A model generated the notes under the pieces. That model was given only the letters and a program-made list of their open reading frames with translations. It was not told where the DNA came from and searched no databases. 64,000 nt of DNA from Odontesthes bonariensis (taxonomy: Eukaryota; Chordata; Actinopteri; Atheriniformes; Atherinopsidae), in the NCBI RefSeq assembly GCF_027942865.1, contig NC_134524.1:23427536-23491535 (forward strand). Reading direction: 5' to 3'. A program made the position numbers and the translations under genes. Positions 44,135-55,640 of this stretch are shown here, piece by piece; position 1 is the stretch's first letter, and every line of letters begins with the position of its first letter.

Positions 44135-44543
44135 TTTATGCGGTGTTAGTGCGTGACTCTATGAGTCTGCATACGAAAGCTCATTAGTGCAAGCGGCAAA
44201 GCATCTAGTTTAGTTTAGTTGAAGCACAGATTCAATTCAATTTCAATTTCCAGGTCCCATTGATCCTCTTACCCATCCCTTGACCTTGTGGATGATAAAC
44301 GGCCCCACAGCGCTGCTTGATTCGCAGCTGCTGCAGAATGCCTCTTGCACTTTTCTAAACAAACACTTAACCATTATTTGAGCTAATCTCTGATGGAATG
44401 ACAAACAGATGAATCAATTATCTTACCCAAAAATTTTTTTTACGACTATTTATCCAATATGTACGACCAATATGCTTGTGGTGGAGTGACCTCTGGCTCC
44501 CGTGATACCATTGGTGCCAAAACAGCAAGCGGGCACTTTGATG

Positions 44544-45173
44544 CTACATTCGCTGCTTCATCAGCCGCGTTATTACCTTTACCGACCATTTCGTTACCTT
44601 TACGATTATTTGACACTTTGTCACTGCCAGCTTCGCGAGGAGCATCATGGCTGCAATCAGCTCCTTCATTTGGATCTCATGTCGCACTGGACTTCCGTCT
44701 GCCCTCCTGAACCCTCTCTGCTTCAAAACTGCTTCAAACAAATAGCAAATATCATGAGCATATGCAGAATCTGTGTATACATTTGTAACCTTACCTTTCA
44801 CCAGTAGACATGCTTCCGTTAATGCCCTCAGTTCAGCCAACTGTGCCGAACATGGCTGTTCACACTTCTCAGCTTTCATAGTCACAAGGTTTTCCACCTT
44901 CCTGTTTCACAACTGGCAAAACCTCATGATTACCCAAATGATCTCAACCCATGATCCATACACAACATAAGTGACGTCAGCCTGCACAAGTGAAGTTGCT
45001 TCTAAGTCAGGTCTCATTTTAATGTATCTCACAGCTTCTGACACCCGCTCATGTGGTTCTCCTTCAAACTCACGTGGAATGACATCCGCCGGTCCCGATG
45101 TAGTACACTTCTGTATTCTCACATCTGGACGTGTCAAAAGATGCACAACCTGCAAACATCCTGTCCAAGTCAC
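44544..45173 (-). pseudogene. ERV RNase H and tether
   Basis: Two frames (45173-44907 and 44897-44544) contain a connection segment (NPADVIPRE-like, here PADVIPREFEGEPHERVSE) and then AELRALTEACLLVKGK and NVYTDSAYAHDICYLF, where TDS is an RNase H active-site motif. The expected DGS near the domain start reads YGS, and a frame break separates the halves. Confidence 0.78.
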
Positions 45174-45639
45174 AACATACCTACTTTAATTTATTAGTTC
45201 TGAAATCTTATGGTGTCTATTGGAGACATAAGAACAATGGCTTCTCATAGTCTAGTGTTGCCACATTTGGATGACTTTTGCTAATTTTGTTTCAAACTTT
45301 CAAAGGCTAACTTAGCCTCGGTTGTCCTCTCCAGTTGTGCTTTCAACCTTTGATCTTTGGATTTTTCATGTTTCCTTCAGAGGAAGCAAATTTTATTGCA
45401 TAATCCTCCCAAAAGAAGATCATACCTGTTTTATTTTAATTTTATTTATTAATACATTTATTTATTTTGGACATGGCGCTTTACTTACTCCCTCCACGTG
45501 GGATGGAGAGATATCAGCAGTTCCCTATGGGATAAATAGATACTCTAACTTAGGCTATCAATGCTAAAATTTAAAATTCGAAACTTTGTTTTGTTTAAAT
45601 TTTAGAAATTTGTAATAGTGGCACATTTAAATTTTAAAT
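45174..45639 (-). other. ERV pol interval, decayed
   Basis: AT-rich sequence with two near-copies of AAATTTAGAAACTTTGTTTTG (about 45575-45660) and no readable pol motif. The central RT including its catalytic box appears deleted. Confidence 0.5.
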
Positions 45640-45800
45640 TTAGAAACTTTGTTTTGTTTTGTAATAGTGGCACACCTGAGGGCAGTTTTTGAACCCTTGA
45701 GTACGTCTGATGTAAGTGTACTTCTTACCTCTATATGTCAATGCAAACAAATACTGGGATTCCTCTGCCAGAGGAACGCCATGGACCTGTCGGGCCACTT
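45640..45800 (-). pseudogene. ERV reverse transcriptase fragment
   Basis: The minus frame reads QYLFALTYRGKKYTYIRRTQ followed by GFKNCPQV, matching the palm segment around the QGF-x-N-x-P motif of retroviral RT. The YxDD box is missing. The region abuts gag directly, showing that protease and most RT are deleted. Confidence 0.75.
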
Positions 45801-47203
45801 GCTCCGCCCCGCAGGGACTGGCCACGGTCCTGCCGAACACTCGGGTTTCTCGGTGCTCTCGGACAGCTGTAAACAAAGTGTCGCCTCTCGCCACAGGCCC
45901 AACATGGTCCCGAGGACCTTCGTCCTCTAGGTGCACCTCTTCTTGACCTTTGACAGGGTCGACGATGGACTTGCCCCTGTGATGGCTGTTCAGCGGCCCC
46001 CGCTGTCATGGCCTCATTTTGTACTTCTTGCTTCACTTGCAGTTCTTCTAACTGCAACCGTGCAAGTTCCCTTTGCATATCCTCCTCCTGCTCCTTCCGT
46101 TTCAGTTCTTTTCTGTATTTGTTTACTGCATGCACCACGTGGTCTAGGAATTGCCTATGTGACATTGAATTCAACCCCATCACATCCTCCAGCCTCCCCT
46201 GAACTGGGGCAGGCAGAGCCTCTTTAATGGAAACTCTGAACAATGTCACCCAAGCTGGGCTCTTCTCGATTTCTCCCTCAGACTCTTGTCTCCATTTCTT
46301 CAATTGTTGTGCAATGTACACAACCGGACTCTCTGTTTCTGACAGTGGCTCCCCCTTTAATGCTTCGAGGTCCACTCCTACAGGAAACTCAGCTCGCAAC
46401 GCTCTCCAGAGTGCCGCTCGATATGCATTAAAGTCAGTTCCATCAGCTCGGTGGCTTAACATCCAGTCATTCTCACTGTGTCTCAAAATGCCCTCCATGG
46501 TAGAAGTTCCAAAACACAGTGCCCACACTGCCTTAATGTGTCCCACCGTCAACAGTTTATGCACAGTCTCTTGTTCAAAAGCTCTTATCCATTTGCTTGC
46601 ACCTGTGTGAATGTCTGGCAATCGAGCAACCAGCCCCGCTAGGTAGAGCATCTGCCACTGCACATACTGTCCCTGCGTCACTTCTATCAAACTCGCTGCT
46701 GACGCTGTTGGACTCTTATGTTCTTCAGAAGATGCCTTTTGAACTGGAGGTGGCAGTTCTGGTGATTTTTGATATTGTGGGAGCTGTCCCCTTGCCTGAT
46801 CTGAATTACAGACGGCGTCTGGCTCAGGAGCTCCATGACTGCTTGATGTAGCTCTTTGTGGTTCTGGACGTTCATGAGATATTTTGTGATTTTTCATTTC
46901 AGAATCTCCTTGTATGTTTACTGCTCCTGGCAGTGTTGGATATAGCTCTGCATTTTCAAAGAAATGTAAAACTTTTAATTCAAGCTCTCTCTTTTCCTGT
47001 CTCTTTTTGCTTTTGTCCTTTGGTTTGTAAACTTTAATTCTTTGTTCCATAATCTTACAGGCAGCTACATTGAAAGTGCCACCTTTTGGCCAGGGTGAGA
47101 ACTTATTTTTTGCTCGTTTTTCCCATTTTTGAGATATCTTTTTAATATCTTTGGAATGTTCAGGATGCTTGGCGCTGATGGTTATTGTTGGTGTTACATC
47201 CAT
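45801..47203 (-). CDS. ERV gag, long open frame
   Basis: A minus-strand frame of about 490 residues starts at ATG 47203. It has a basic N-terminal region, a proline-rich middle, a capsid-like segment rich in tryptophan (FEQETVHKLLTVGHIKAVWA), an E/K/R-rich helical stretch, then an Arg-rich nucleocapsid with one CX2CX4HX4C knuckle (CWACGERRHFVYSC). Its length fits gag. The frame runs on into RT-like sequence to 45731 in another register, so the true end is uncertain. It is the best preserved gene of this provirus. Confidence 0.78.
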
Positions 47204-47379
47204 TGTTTCACCTAGTTAGTTCCCTTCTTTTGACTTTTTTATTTACTTATTTATTTCTTTAATTTAATTTAATTATTATTATTATTTTTCCCTTTTCTAT
47301 TTTTCGTTTAAAAACTCTTGAAAGACAATTTAAATTAAACTAACTCTAATCAATGCTAATTTAATGCTCTGCTAAATTT

Positions 47380-47880
47380 GGCTTAGATGCTGCTAATTAT
47401 GCTAATTGTTGGCTTGGATATTGTCAATGTTAATGTTAGCCTATGTTCGCTTTGGAAGCTTATGCTCAAGGTTGGTTTCAAAATTAACCCAATCTTAATT
47501 CAATGTTAGGCTAATTTAGCTTGTTGCTATGTTAATTTCTAGTTTGGAGTTAGGTTATTATTAGCTTATTGTTAATGCTAATGTTTGCTAACCAATGCCA
47601 ATTGATGTTAGCTTCCTAGCTGTTGCTAATAAATGCTAATTGTATTTCTGATCAATGCTAATTATTGCAAACAAAATGCTAACTATGCTAACCAATGCTA
47701 CTTATTGCTAATCACTACTAGCTTCCTTGTTAACCAATGCTAATCAATGCTAATTATGCTACTCAATGCTAATTATCGCTAATCAATGCTAGTTATTGCT
47801 AATCAATACTAATTAGTGCTAATCAATACTAGCTGTATTACAAATGCTAAACAATGTTAATTTATTGCTAATCGAAAGCT
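47380..47880. repeat. Irregular GCTAAT/CAATGCTAAT array
   Basis: About 500 bp contain dozens of TGCTAAT, AATCAATGCTAAT and ATTGCTAATCAAT units at irregular spacing. It looks like a degenerate minisatellite of roughly 10-14 bp units; unit length is not constant. Confidence 0.75.
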
Positions 47881-48720
47881 CAGTTAATGCTTTCTTTAAA
47901 GTGCCTCAGGCTAAAGGCGTTGCCCCAACTTTTGCTCTACCCAGATGCTTCCGATCAGATCCATGCATAATGTCTCTCCACCAATCCAGATGATACAATG
48001 CACGTCACAGCTACGTCAATTCTGACCAATGACATCTGAAAATTTTGACCAATGAAATATGAACACACCCCTAAACCTACCTCCAATGAAACACGTAAAT
48101 TCTGACCAATCAAATATGAACACACCTCTAAACCTGCCTCCCAGGCTCTTATTAACTCCTCCCAATTTGTAATCTTATGAACAAGACATAACAATTGCAA
48201 CACACCCTATTCTTCAACTCAAAATGGCGTTTGTCACAGTTTTGTAACAACTTAAGAAAGAGGAAGAAATGCAATTTGACACGCTGTGGACAGGGAGAAA
48301 CACAGACCAAAAGATACAGAAACGATGCATAAGCGAAAAACTTTCTTTATCAGGAATGTCAAAAATCACGTCGAATGGCATGACAAACAATGGCTTAGAG
48401 ACAGAAACTCTCCTCTAAGTTTGCGAAACCCTCATTTACTCGACTGATAACAACTCTGCAATTAGCACATTACCTAAAGAAAACTAATAATTATTACAGT
48501 TCAACCATAAAGTGCCCTGGAAAACAAAAAGGAAAGAAAATGTGATTACACACGAACATCTGTGAGTGTGGAACAGCATAAGAATGTCAAGGACAACGGC
48601 GTGCACCCGCACAAACAGCGGACACCAGCGTGCACGCGCAGCACCTCGCTCTCCCCCTGAAACCCAAACACCTCCAACTAGCCTGTTGAAACCAGAACTT
48701 AGAAACCTAAAACAAATCAC

Positions 48721-48850
48721 AAGGCAAGGCAAGGCAAATTTTATTTATAGAGCACAATTCATACACAATGCAATTCAAAGTGCTTCACAGCTATATAAAA
48801 TCACAAGAAGGCATTAAAAAGAAATAAGAAAATAATAGAAATAAAAATAA
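48721..48850 (-). repeat. L2-like LINE 3' end
   Basis: AAGGCAAGGCAAGGC followed by AAATTTTATTTATAGAGCAC is the complement of the fish L2 3' end (GCTATATAAATAAA type) with a GCCTT tail. Only the 3' UTR is recognisable; the A-rich sequence to about 48990 may belong to it. Confidence 0.75.
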
Positions 48851-50456
48851 AAAAATAGATAAAATCAGAGAAATAAAAAGCATGATTTAAATTGGAAACA
48901 AAAATAAAGAAATAAGAACAATATAAAATCAGTAGTTAAAATGTGATTCAATAATTCAATAATAATAGGATGCACTCAATAAAAATTCACAATATTGAAG
49001 AAATCAACACACAGCGTTTGACACACAGCTCATCACTGTAACAACACCTTATTTCAACAAACTATCAATGCGGCAATTATAACAATGAAGCAAATCTGAG
49101 TGTCTCTGCACTCACTTAATCTTTTATTTAGCCTAAGATTATATATGTAAGACATTGTGTTAACTCTATGTGCGAATGTGTATGGAACTTCGATTATATT
49201 CACCAAAACTACGTGTGTGTTCTTAATCCTAAATACTCAAAATGACTAAAAATACTCAAAATTCAAGGGATGAGATGAGTTGGAACCTTGATTTCTCACA
49301 CAAAATAACTTTTTTCTTTTCTTCTTTTTTCCCTTAAATTCACATAAAACAGCAGGATTTCACACGCAGTTACACACACATTGACAGAGACAGAGACCGG
49401 TCACACACACACCCCAAGTCAGTCGGTCAGAGTTTTGTGTCAGTCACCGTTCAAATCTTCACAGTTTTAAATGATCAATTTCTTTCATTTAGACTTTTAA
49501 TTTTTCAGGAGATATTGGTGTAGGCAATATATGAAATACAAAAATGTGTTTTCTCTATAAGCCTTGTGATATGGTCTCTAAGGACCAAAGTAACAGACGC
49601 TGATGTGTAGCCTACTTTATCAGCCTCCCTGTGACCTCTTTATAATAACTCCTGTGGCCAACTCATGAACGAATTTGAATTTTCTTCTCAAAATGTCTTT
49701 ATACTGAGGTCTCGGATAACTCCAAAGAGTTCTAAGCAGAGTTTTCTTGAAAGTCTTATTGATTCCACAAACGTTTTCTGTTCGCAAGTCAATCAATTAT
49801 CAGTATTCGTCTACTCCTTGACTAGTGAAAATAATTTTCACATATATTAATATCTAATATGCCCCGTACTTCCGCAAGTATTCCCCCCCAATGCATTGAA
49901 GGATGGCTGTTGGTTGTAAGAGGCACCATGAACGATTGCTCAACAACCTGTTCGCTTCTTTAAAGCGTATTCATCAATCCAGTTCGAACTCATCCGATTC
50001 ATTACCTGCCAGGGCAATAGCGACTAGTCCTTCTTAATTACCACAAAAATATATCACACAATAGCCCGACCAGCTGCTCACAGCCGTCTGCTTCACAAAC
50101 ACGTCTCACATAAGCTGCTGTTTACCCAATTTTTATCTCAATTCAAACATTCGGCTCCTCTTGGCCCAAAATTTCTTATACAATCTCAGCAGCCCCCCTG
50201 CGCAGAGGAAAACAATGAAATGATTACCGAATGCAGAATCTGTACTCTCTCCTGTGTTCTTTTAATTTGGGGAAAACCGGAAAGATCCGTCACCTGTAGA
50301 CCACCAACAGAAATCCGGTTAGGAAAAAAATAATGGTTAGGAAAAAATCCCACCTGCCGGCCGGCTTTTAACAGCTGATGTCAGTTGTCGGGGCACAGAG
50401 GACACGCTTTGCCGGGCTCCAGATGTAGAATCTCACGAATTCGGGGTCACCATTTC

Positions 50457-50765
50457 TGTAGTGGAGAAAAGGAGTCAAATCCGCGTCGGTCAGCCTTTCA
50501 TCTGGGAAGTTTATTTGAACAAGCCGTCACAGCAAATGTGCATAAAGAATTGTCCGAAGTTCTCCACCGACCTAATTTTGTGACAACCCTTTATACTGCT
50601 CCTGGATCATAACAAGCGTACGTGGCCAAGCCCAAATCTTCCTCAAGCGCCTAGCTTTTGCCATCATCATAAACAAGCTCATTCTAACTGTCAACAATAT
50701 TCATATGAACCAGTCAACAAAGCACACGATGTAATTAGGCCATGTCATGACAGTTCTCTCCCACA
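50457..50765 (-). repeat. ERV 5' LTR
   Basis: The 309-bp LTR has TG...CA ends (plus strand TGTAGTGGAG to CTCCCACA) and aligns with the split 3' LTR. On the minus strand it holds AGTATAAAGG (TATA box) near 50590 and AAATAAACTT (polyadenylation signal) near 50510. It lies at the edge of the right zinc-finger arm. Confidence 0.82.
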
Positions 50766-50772
50766 TAATCTG

Positions 50773-51659
50773 ATCAGTTCAGTTCAGTTTTCTCGTGTTA
50801 AACGGTTCAATTCAAAGTACCGTTAGCCTGCTTAGCTGCCTTTTCCCTCAGTGCAGCCATAACGTTTGGACTAAAATCCGTTCACACATTGATTCCAACA
50901 CAACAGACATTTGAAAGAGTTTCACAGCTTGAAGTTGAGCCTCGTGCCCTTTTAGTGTTGGAACAGCCTTAACTTTCAGCTTCAGTCATGAGCATCATAC
51001 AGCTGTCTGGGAAGTACAGGGAACAACTCCAAACCTTTTTCAGACTGCGTTAAAGATTTCTGGGTCTTTGGGGAAGATGATAAGGGTCAACTTTCCCTCG
51101 TAACCAAACACACATTTTTTTCAAAAATATCTGTATAGCAAGAACATGAAAAGCATGAGAAAAGTTAACATCTGACCTTTAATGAAATGCAAAACAATGA
51201 AATACAGACGAGTGTAAAGCTCGACTTCACATCAAACTGAAATGATATATTGCTCCTTCAGATGTTTACATAAATACCCACAGCTGGTGGAAAGCTACTT
51301 TGTGGATCTTAACTTTAAACAAAACAAATATGTTCAGTATAACAGAATAAACATGTTTCTACTTTCAAACAGACTGCATTTTGTTCTGTCCATCAACTCA
51401 CAATTGATGCCATGTTTGTCTTGAACGTCGGGAGATCCGTCCCCAGTTAAAGATATCCCAACAAATTATAAAGCACTTTCAATGGTTCTTCAAACATGTG
51501 CTCCCCACAGAACATTCAGAACTAAAGTCCTGATAAGAGAAGGTGTTAATCCACAAAAAAATATTTTTAATCTGAACAAAGGCAAGGCTTCTGATTGGAA
51601 GTTCCTGTTGCTGCTGCCAGGTGAATGTTTGCTCATCTGCCATATAAATTGTTGTTGAT
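50773..51659 (-). other. 3' flank of right zinc-finger gene
   Basis: Reverse complement matches 16954-17850, including GGCAGCTAAGCAGGCTAACG. The homology stops at the ERV 5' LTR. Confidence 0.75.
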
Positions 51660-52703
51660 TTATGCCAATAATTTCTCTGCAGTGTGACAACGTTGGTGTC
51701 TCTTTAGATTACCTGATGCAGTGAAAGCTGCCCCACACTGGCCACAGATGAAAGGTTTCTCTCCTGTGTGACTACGTTGGTGTGTCTTTAGACTAGATAA
51801 TGCAGTGAAAGCTGCCCCACACTGACCACAGGTGTATGGCTTCTCTCCTGTGTGACTACGTTGGTGTGTCTTTAGACTAGATAATGCAGTGAAAGCTGCC
51901 CCACATTGACCACAGCTGTATGGCTTCTCTCCTGTGTGACTACGCTGGTGTGTCTTAAGACTACCTGATGTAGTGAAAGCTGCCCCACACTGACCACAGA
52001 TGAAAGGTTTCACTCGTGTGTGAATACATTGGTGTGTCTTTAGATGAGATGATTGAGTGAAAGCTGCCCCACACTGACCACAGCTGAAAGGTTTCACTCC
52101 TGTGTGAATACGTTGGTGCGTCTTTAGATGAGATAAATGAGTGAAAGCTGCCCCACACTGACCACAGATGAAATGTTTCTCTCCTGAGTGAATACGTTGG
52201 TGTGTATTTAGATTAGATAATTGATTGAAAGCTGCCCCACACTGACCACAGATATAAGGCCTCTCTCCTGAGTGAATACGTTGGTGTGTCTTTAGACTAG
52301 ATAATGCAGTGAAAGCTGCCCCACACTGACCACAGATGAAAGGTTTCTCTCCTGTGTGAATACGTTGGTGTGTCTTTAGACTAGCTAATGTAGTGAAAGC
52401 TGACCCACACTGACCACAGCTGTATGGCTTCTCTCCTGAGTGAATACGTTGGTGTCTCTTTAGATCAGATAATCTAGTGAAAGCTGCTTCACACTGACCA
52501 CAGATGAAAGGTTTCTCTCCTGTGTGAATACGTTGGTGTCTCTTTAGATCAGATATTCCAGTGAAAGCTGCCCCACACTGACCACAGCTGTATGGCTTCT
52601 CTCCAGTATGAAGCCTCTGATGATACCTCAGATTTGATCGTTTGATAACTTTCCCACAGTCCTTACAGCAGTGCCATCTGGATCCCTCTTGGGCTCTATG
52701 TTT
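51660..52703 (-). CDS. C2H2 zinc-finger gene, right copy, exon 2 with 12 fingers
   Basis: After acceptor AG (52705-52704) the exon starts KHRAQEGSRWHCCKDCGK, identical to the left copy, and runs through 12 C2H2 fingers to HTAEKLLA and TAA at 51660. Fingers share the CGQCGAAFT framework; helix residues differ from the left copy (for example TLASLKT, QLSNLNT, QSSHLKT, TSGSLKT, ASGNLKR), so DNA specificity has probably diverged. The end differs from the left copy because its stop has shifted, adding LLA. With exon 1 the predicted protein is 542 residues. No frame damage is seen. Confidence 0.88.
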   Translation of the reverse strand, partial: KHRAQEGSRWHCCKDCGKVIKRSNLRYHQRLHTGEKPYSCGQCGAAFTGISDLKRHQRIHTGEKPFICGQCEAAFTRLSDLKRHQRIHSGEKPYSCGQCGSAFTTLASLKTHQRIHTGEKPFICGQCGAAFTALSSLKTHQRIHSGERPYICGQCGAAFNQLSNLNTHQRIHSGEKHFICGQCGAAFTHLSHLKTHQRIHTGVKPFSCGQCGAAFTQSSHLKTHQCIHTRVKPFICGQCGAAFTTSGSLKTHQRSHTGEKPYSCGQCGAAFTALSSLKTHQRSHTGEKPYTCGQCGAAFTALSSLKTHQRSHTGEKPFICGQCGAAFTASGNLKRHQRCHTAEKLLA

Positions 52704-52995
52704 CTGCAATGACAGAGAGGAAGAAGACTTAGATCCTTTTGAAGTTCACACAAAAGATTTCTCTAAGCTAACCTACGCTAACCAACATATTCTAACTGGA
52801 GCTGGACAGACCGAGCCACACAGGTCTCAATATCTCAGATCAAACGTGAATGCTGAGGGTGCGTTTATAAGTGCCCTCAGCTATCAGCACTGTGCTCTGA
52901 TGTGTTCTGCACACGTTCAGCTTTTTAACCAGTAAACTCTGGCTTTTTGCTCTTTTACTAATTCTTTTTGTCATGATGAAACTCTGAAAAGGAAC

Positions 52996-53042
<47 letters not shown>

Positions 53043-53089
53043 TTTTTAACCAGGAAAAACACAAACTGAGCAAATGGAACATTTATTAA
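52704..53089 (-). other. Distal intron of right zinc-finger gene with TAGA microsatellite
   Basis: Reverse complement matches the left intron 15491-16002. An ATAG/TAGA tetranucleotide run occupies about 52999-53041 and is absent from the left copy. The segment ends at TTAA (53086-53089), the piggyBac target. Confidence 0.8.
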
Positions 53090-54141
53090 CCCCTTAACGT
53101 TTTTATGTCCCGCCGGCGGGACGTTGCACACTTCAGCGCAAATCCGGGGTTTTCCTCAGCCCGCCTTTATATGTACCTACATATGTTATATACCGTTGGA
53201 AAGCTAAGGCTCTTGTGATTCCAATGATGTATCCAGGATAAAATCAGAACTGTGGACGCAGTAAACACTTATGTAAAACCAGTCGCAAAAAAAAATAAAG
53301 TGTCAAAGTCACCTATAAAGCCTCACAGTATTCTAAGAAAAGATACAATTTCAATAAAAACGGTCCTGTCACGTTGGCAAGGGTACAATTAATGTACTCC
53401 AGTAAAATAGTTAGTCTACAACAAGTATTTCGCCCACAAAAGACACAAAGTCTGCGGCGGCTAACTTTCAGAATTTCTGTCGGAAGCATATTTTTCCGCA
53501 CATTCTTGATCATAACTTCAGTTAGCATGCATGTATTAGCCCCAACGTCATACCGAAACAGCTCTAGTCGTTTAGCTTTTGAATGACATCTTACTTGTTC
53601 CAATAGATGACTGTTTACCCTGTCTGCTGGGACACAATAGTCAGTTACTCACTGATGCATCAAAAGTATCTGCACTACTTGTTTCGTGTGCGGCTCGAAC
53701 CAGTTTACTTTGGAGTGGCGGATTGAATAGCAAATGACATTCTGAAAAAAAAAATGGCATGACGCGCGATGGGGGGGATTTCTCCCATAAACAGCCATAG
53801 GTCTGCGCAAACATTTCCTGTGCAAGTAGTTACTGATTTCAGGAGTTGCAAATTACGCATCGCTGTGCGTAATTCGAAATTCTGCAGTTATTCGTCTTCT
53901 TGTGTCTGCAAAATGGCTAAACGGACTTGGAAAACTAAATACACTATGGAGGAAGCCTTGGAGGTTTGTCTACGGCGGGACAGTGATGCTTTTAACGAGT
54001 GTGTGTCAGAGGAAGACAGTGATGTGTCGTTCATTGACTCTGAAGAAGAAGAAGCATTTTCTGACGACGGAAACGTTACTCTTGACACGTAAGTATTATT
54101 TACATTTTATTGTTATTTTCTTTAATATTGTTGTACTCATA
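53090..54141 (+). mobile_element. piggyBac-like element, 5' portion
   Basis: CCCCTTAACG begins directly after TTAA (53086-53089). A palindromic GTCCCGCCGGCGGGAC lies just inside the terminus at 53107-53122. An acidic piggyBac-type first exon follows at 53913. The right end was not found; a Rex3 LINE is inserted at about 54142. The left zinc-finger arm retains an unoccupied TTAA at 15491-15494. Confidence 0.72.
53913..54088 (+). pseudogene. piggyBac transposase N-terminal exon
   Basis: ATG 53913 gives MAKRTWKTKYTMEEALEVCL followed by an acidic EEDSDVSFIDSEEEEAFSDD stretch, and ends at a GTAAGT donor after 54088. Asp/Glu/Ser-rich N-termini precede the DDD core in piggyBac transposases and their domesticated relatives. 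No downstream exon was found, because of the Rex3 insertion or deletion, so the copy should be inactive. Confidence 0.65.
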
Positions 54142-54389
54142 GCACCCCCATGAGCTGTCACCTTACCATGGTGGGGTGGTTTGCGTGCCCCAATGAGTCT
54201 GGGAGCTATGTTGTCTGTTTGCCATTGCTCACCCATGGCAAACAGATCCTAGATGAGGGACCAGACAAAGAACAGCTCATAAAACCCCCATGATGAAGAA
54301 GATTTTTGGAGAACGTGTACCTTCGCCCGGACGTGGGTTACCGGCATCCCCCTGGAGCCAGGCCACCTTGGCGGTCTGATCCTCGGCTA

Positions 54390-55640
54390 CTGAAGCTGGC
54401 TCTTGGGACGTGGAACGTCACTTCTCTGCTGGGGAAGGAGCCTGAGCTGGTGCACGAGGCTGAGCGGTTCCGGCTAGATATAGTTGGACTCACCTCGACG
54501 CATGGCTTGGGCTCCGGAACCAGCCTTCTCGAGAGGGATTGGACTCTCTTCCACTCTGGAGATGCCCGCGGTGAGAGGCGTAGAGCAGGTGTGGGCATAC
54601 TTATTGCCCCCCGGCTGTGCGCCTGTACATTGGGGTTTACTCCTGTAGACGAGAGGGTAGCCTCCCTTCCGCCTTAGGGTGGGGGTACGGGTCCTGACTG
54701 TTGTTTGTGCTTATGCACCGAACAGCAGTTAGGAGTACCCACCCTTTTTGGAGTCCCTGGAAGAGGCACTGGAGAGTGCTCCTCCGGGAGACTCCCACGT
54801 CCTGCTGGGGGACTTCAATGCTCACGTGGGCAATGACAGTGAAACCTGGAGGTGCGTGATTGGGAGGAACGGCCCCCCCAATCTGAATCAGAGTGGTGTT
54901 TTATTATTGAACTTCTGTGCTCGTCACGGACTGTCCATAACGAACACCATGTTCAGGCATAAGGGTGTCCATACGTGCACTTGGCACCAGGACACCCTAG
55001 GCCGCAGCTCAATGATCGACTTTGTGGTTGTATCGTCGGACTTGCGGCCGTATGTCCTGGACACTCGGGTGAAGAGAGGGGCGGAGCTGTCAACTGATCA
55101 CCACCTGGTGGTGAGTTGGCTCCGCTGGTGGGGGAGGAAGCCGGTCAGACCTGGCAGGCCCAAACGTATTGTGAGGGTCTGTTGGGAACGACTGGTGGAA
55201 TCCCCTGTAAGGAGGAGTTTCAACTCCCACCTCCGGCAGAGCTTCAGCCATGTCCCGGGGGAGGTGGGGGACATTGAGCCCGAATGGGCCATGTTCCGTG
55301 CCTCCATTGTTGAGGCGGCCGACCGGAGCTGTGGCCGTAAGGTGGTCGGTGCCTGTCGTGGCGGCAACCCCCGAACCCGCTGGTGGACCCCAGTGGTGAG
55401 GGAAGCCGTCAAGCTGAAGGAGGAGTCCTATGGGGCCTTTTTGGCCAGTGGGACTCTGGAAGCAGCTGATGGGTACCGACAGGCCAAGCGGAACACGGCC
55501 TCTGCGGTTGCTGAGGCAAAAACTCGGGCTTGGGAGGAGTTCGGGGAGGCCATGGAGACCGACTTCCGGACGGCCTCGAAGAGATTCTGGTCCACCATCC
55601 GGCGGCTCGGGGGGGAAGCGGTGCACCGTCAACACCGTGT
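54390..55640 (+). pseudogene. Rex3 apurinic endonuclease domain and linker
   Basis: Reading frames give LGTWNVTSLLGKEPELVHEA, DIVGLTSTHGLGSGTSLLER and RRRAGVGILIAPRL, then after a stop near 54677 and frame changes [37 protein letters not shown] and [22 protein letters not shown], the SMIDFV and DHHLV motifs are the catalytic and metal-binding elements of the APE-type endonuclease that nicks target DNA. At least two frame breaks lie between 54670 and 54750. Confidence 0.88.

Larger units (their letters stand above)
47204..50456 (-). other. ERV leader region, 3.3 kb
   Basis: This stretch between 5' LTR and gag is much longer than a normal leader and includes a GCTAAT-rich array (47380-47880) and an L2 tail (48721-48850). 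Immediately inside the LTR, GGTGACCCCGAATTCG on the minus strand is the probable primer-binding site. No other gene is recognised. Confidence 0.6.
31228..50765 (-). mobile_element. Endogenous retrovirus, minus strand, with nested insertions
   Basis: Related LTRs at both ends (31228-32793, interrupted, and 50457-50765) enclose, in minus-strand order, a long leader, gag (47203-45731), pol remnants (RT about 45780-45640, RNase H 45173-44544, integrase C-terminus 44134-43826) and env (43819-33646, interrupted). The pol gene has large deletions. A Ty3 element occupies 34642-43234 and an L2 sits inside the 3' LTR. The lower flank of the insertion was not matched to the left arm and no clean target duplication is visible. 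Divergence between LTRs suggests an old insertion. It cannot encode a replicating virus. Confidence 0.85.

Noticed and set aside
47380..47880. GCTAAT array as CRISPR or centromeric satellite
   Set aside because: Spacing and unit length are irregular, the array is short, and the context is an ERV leader in a vertebrate genome.
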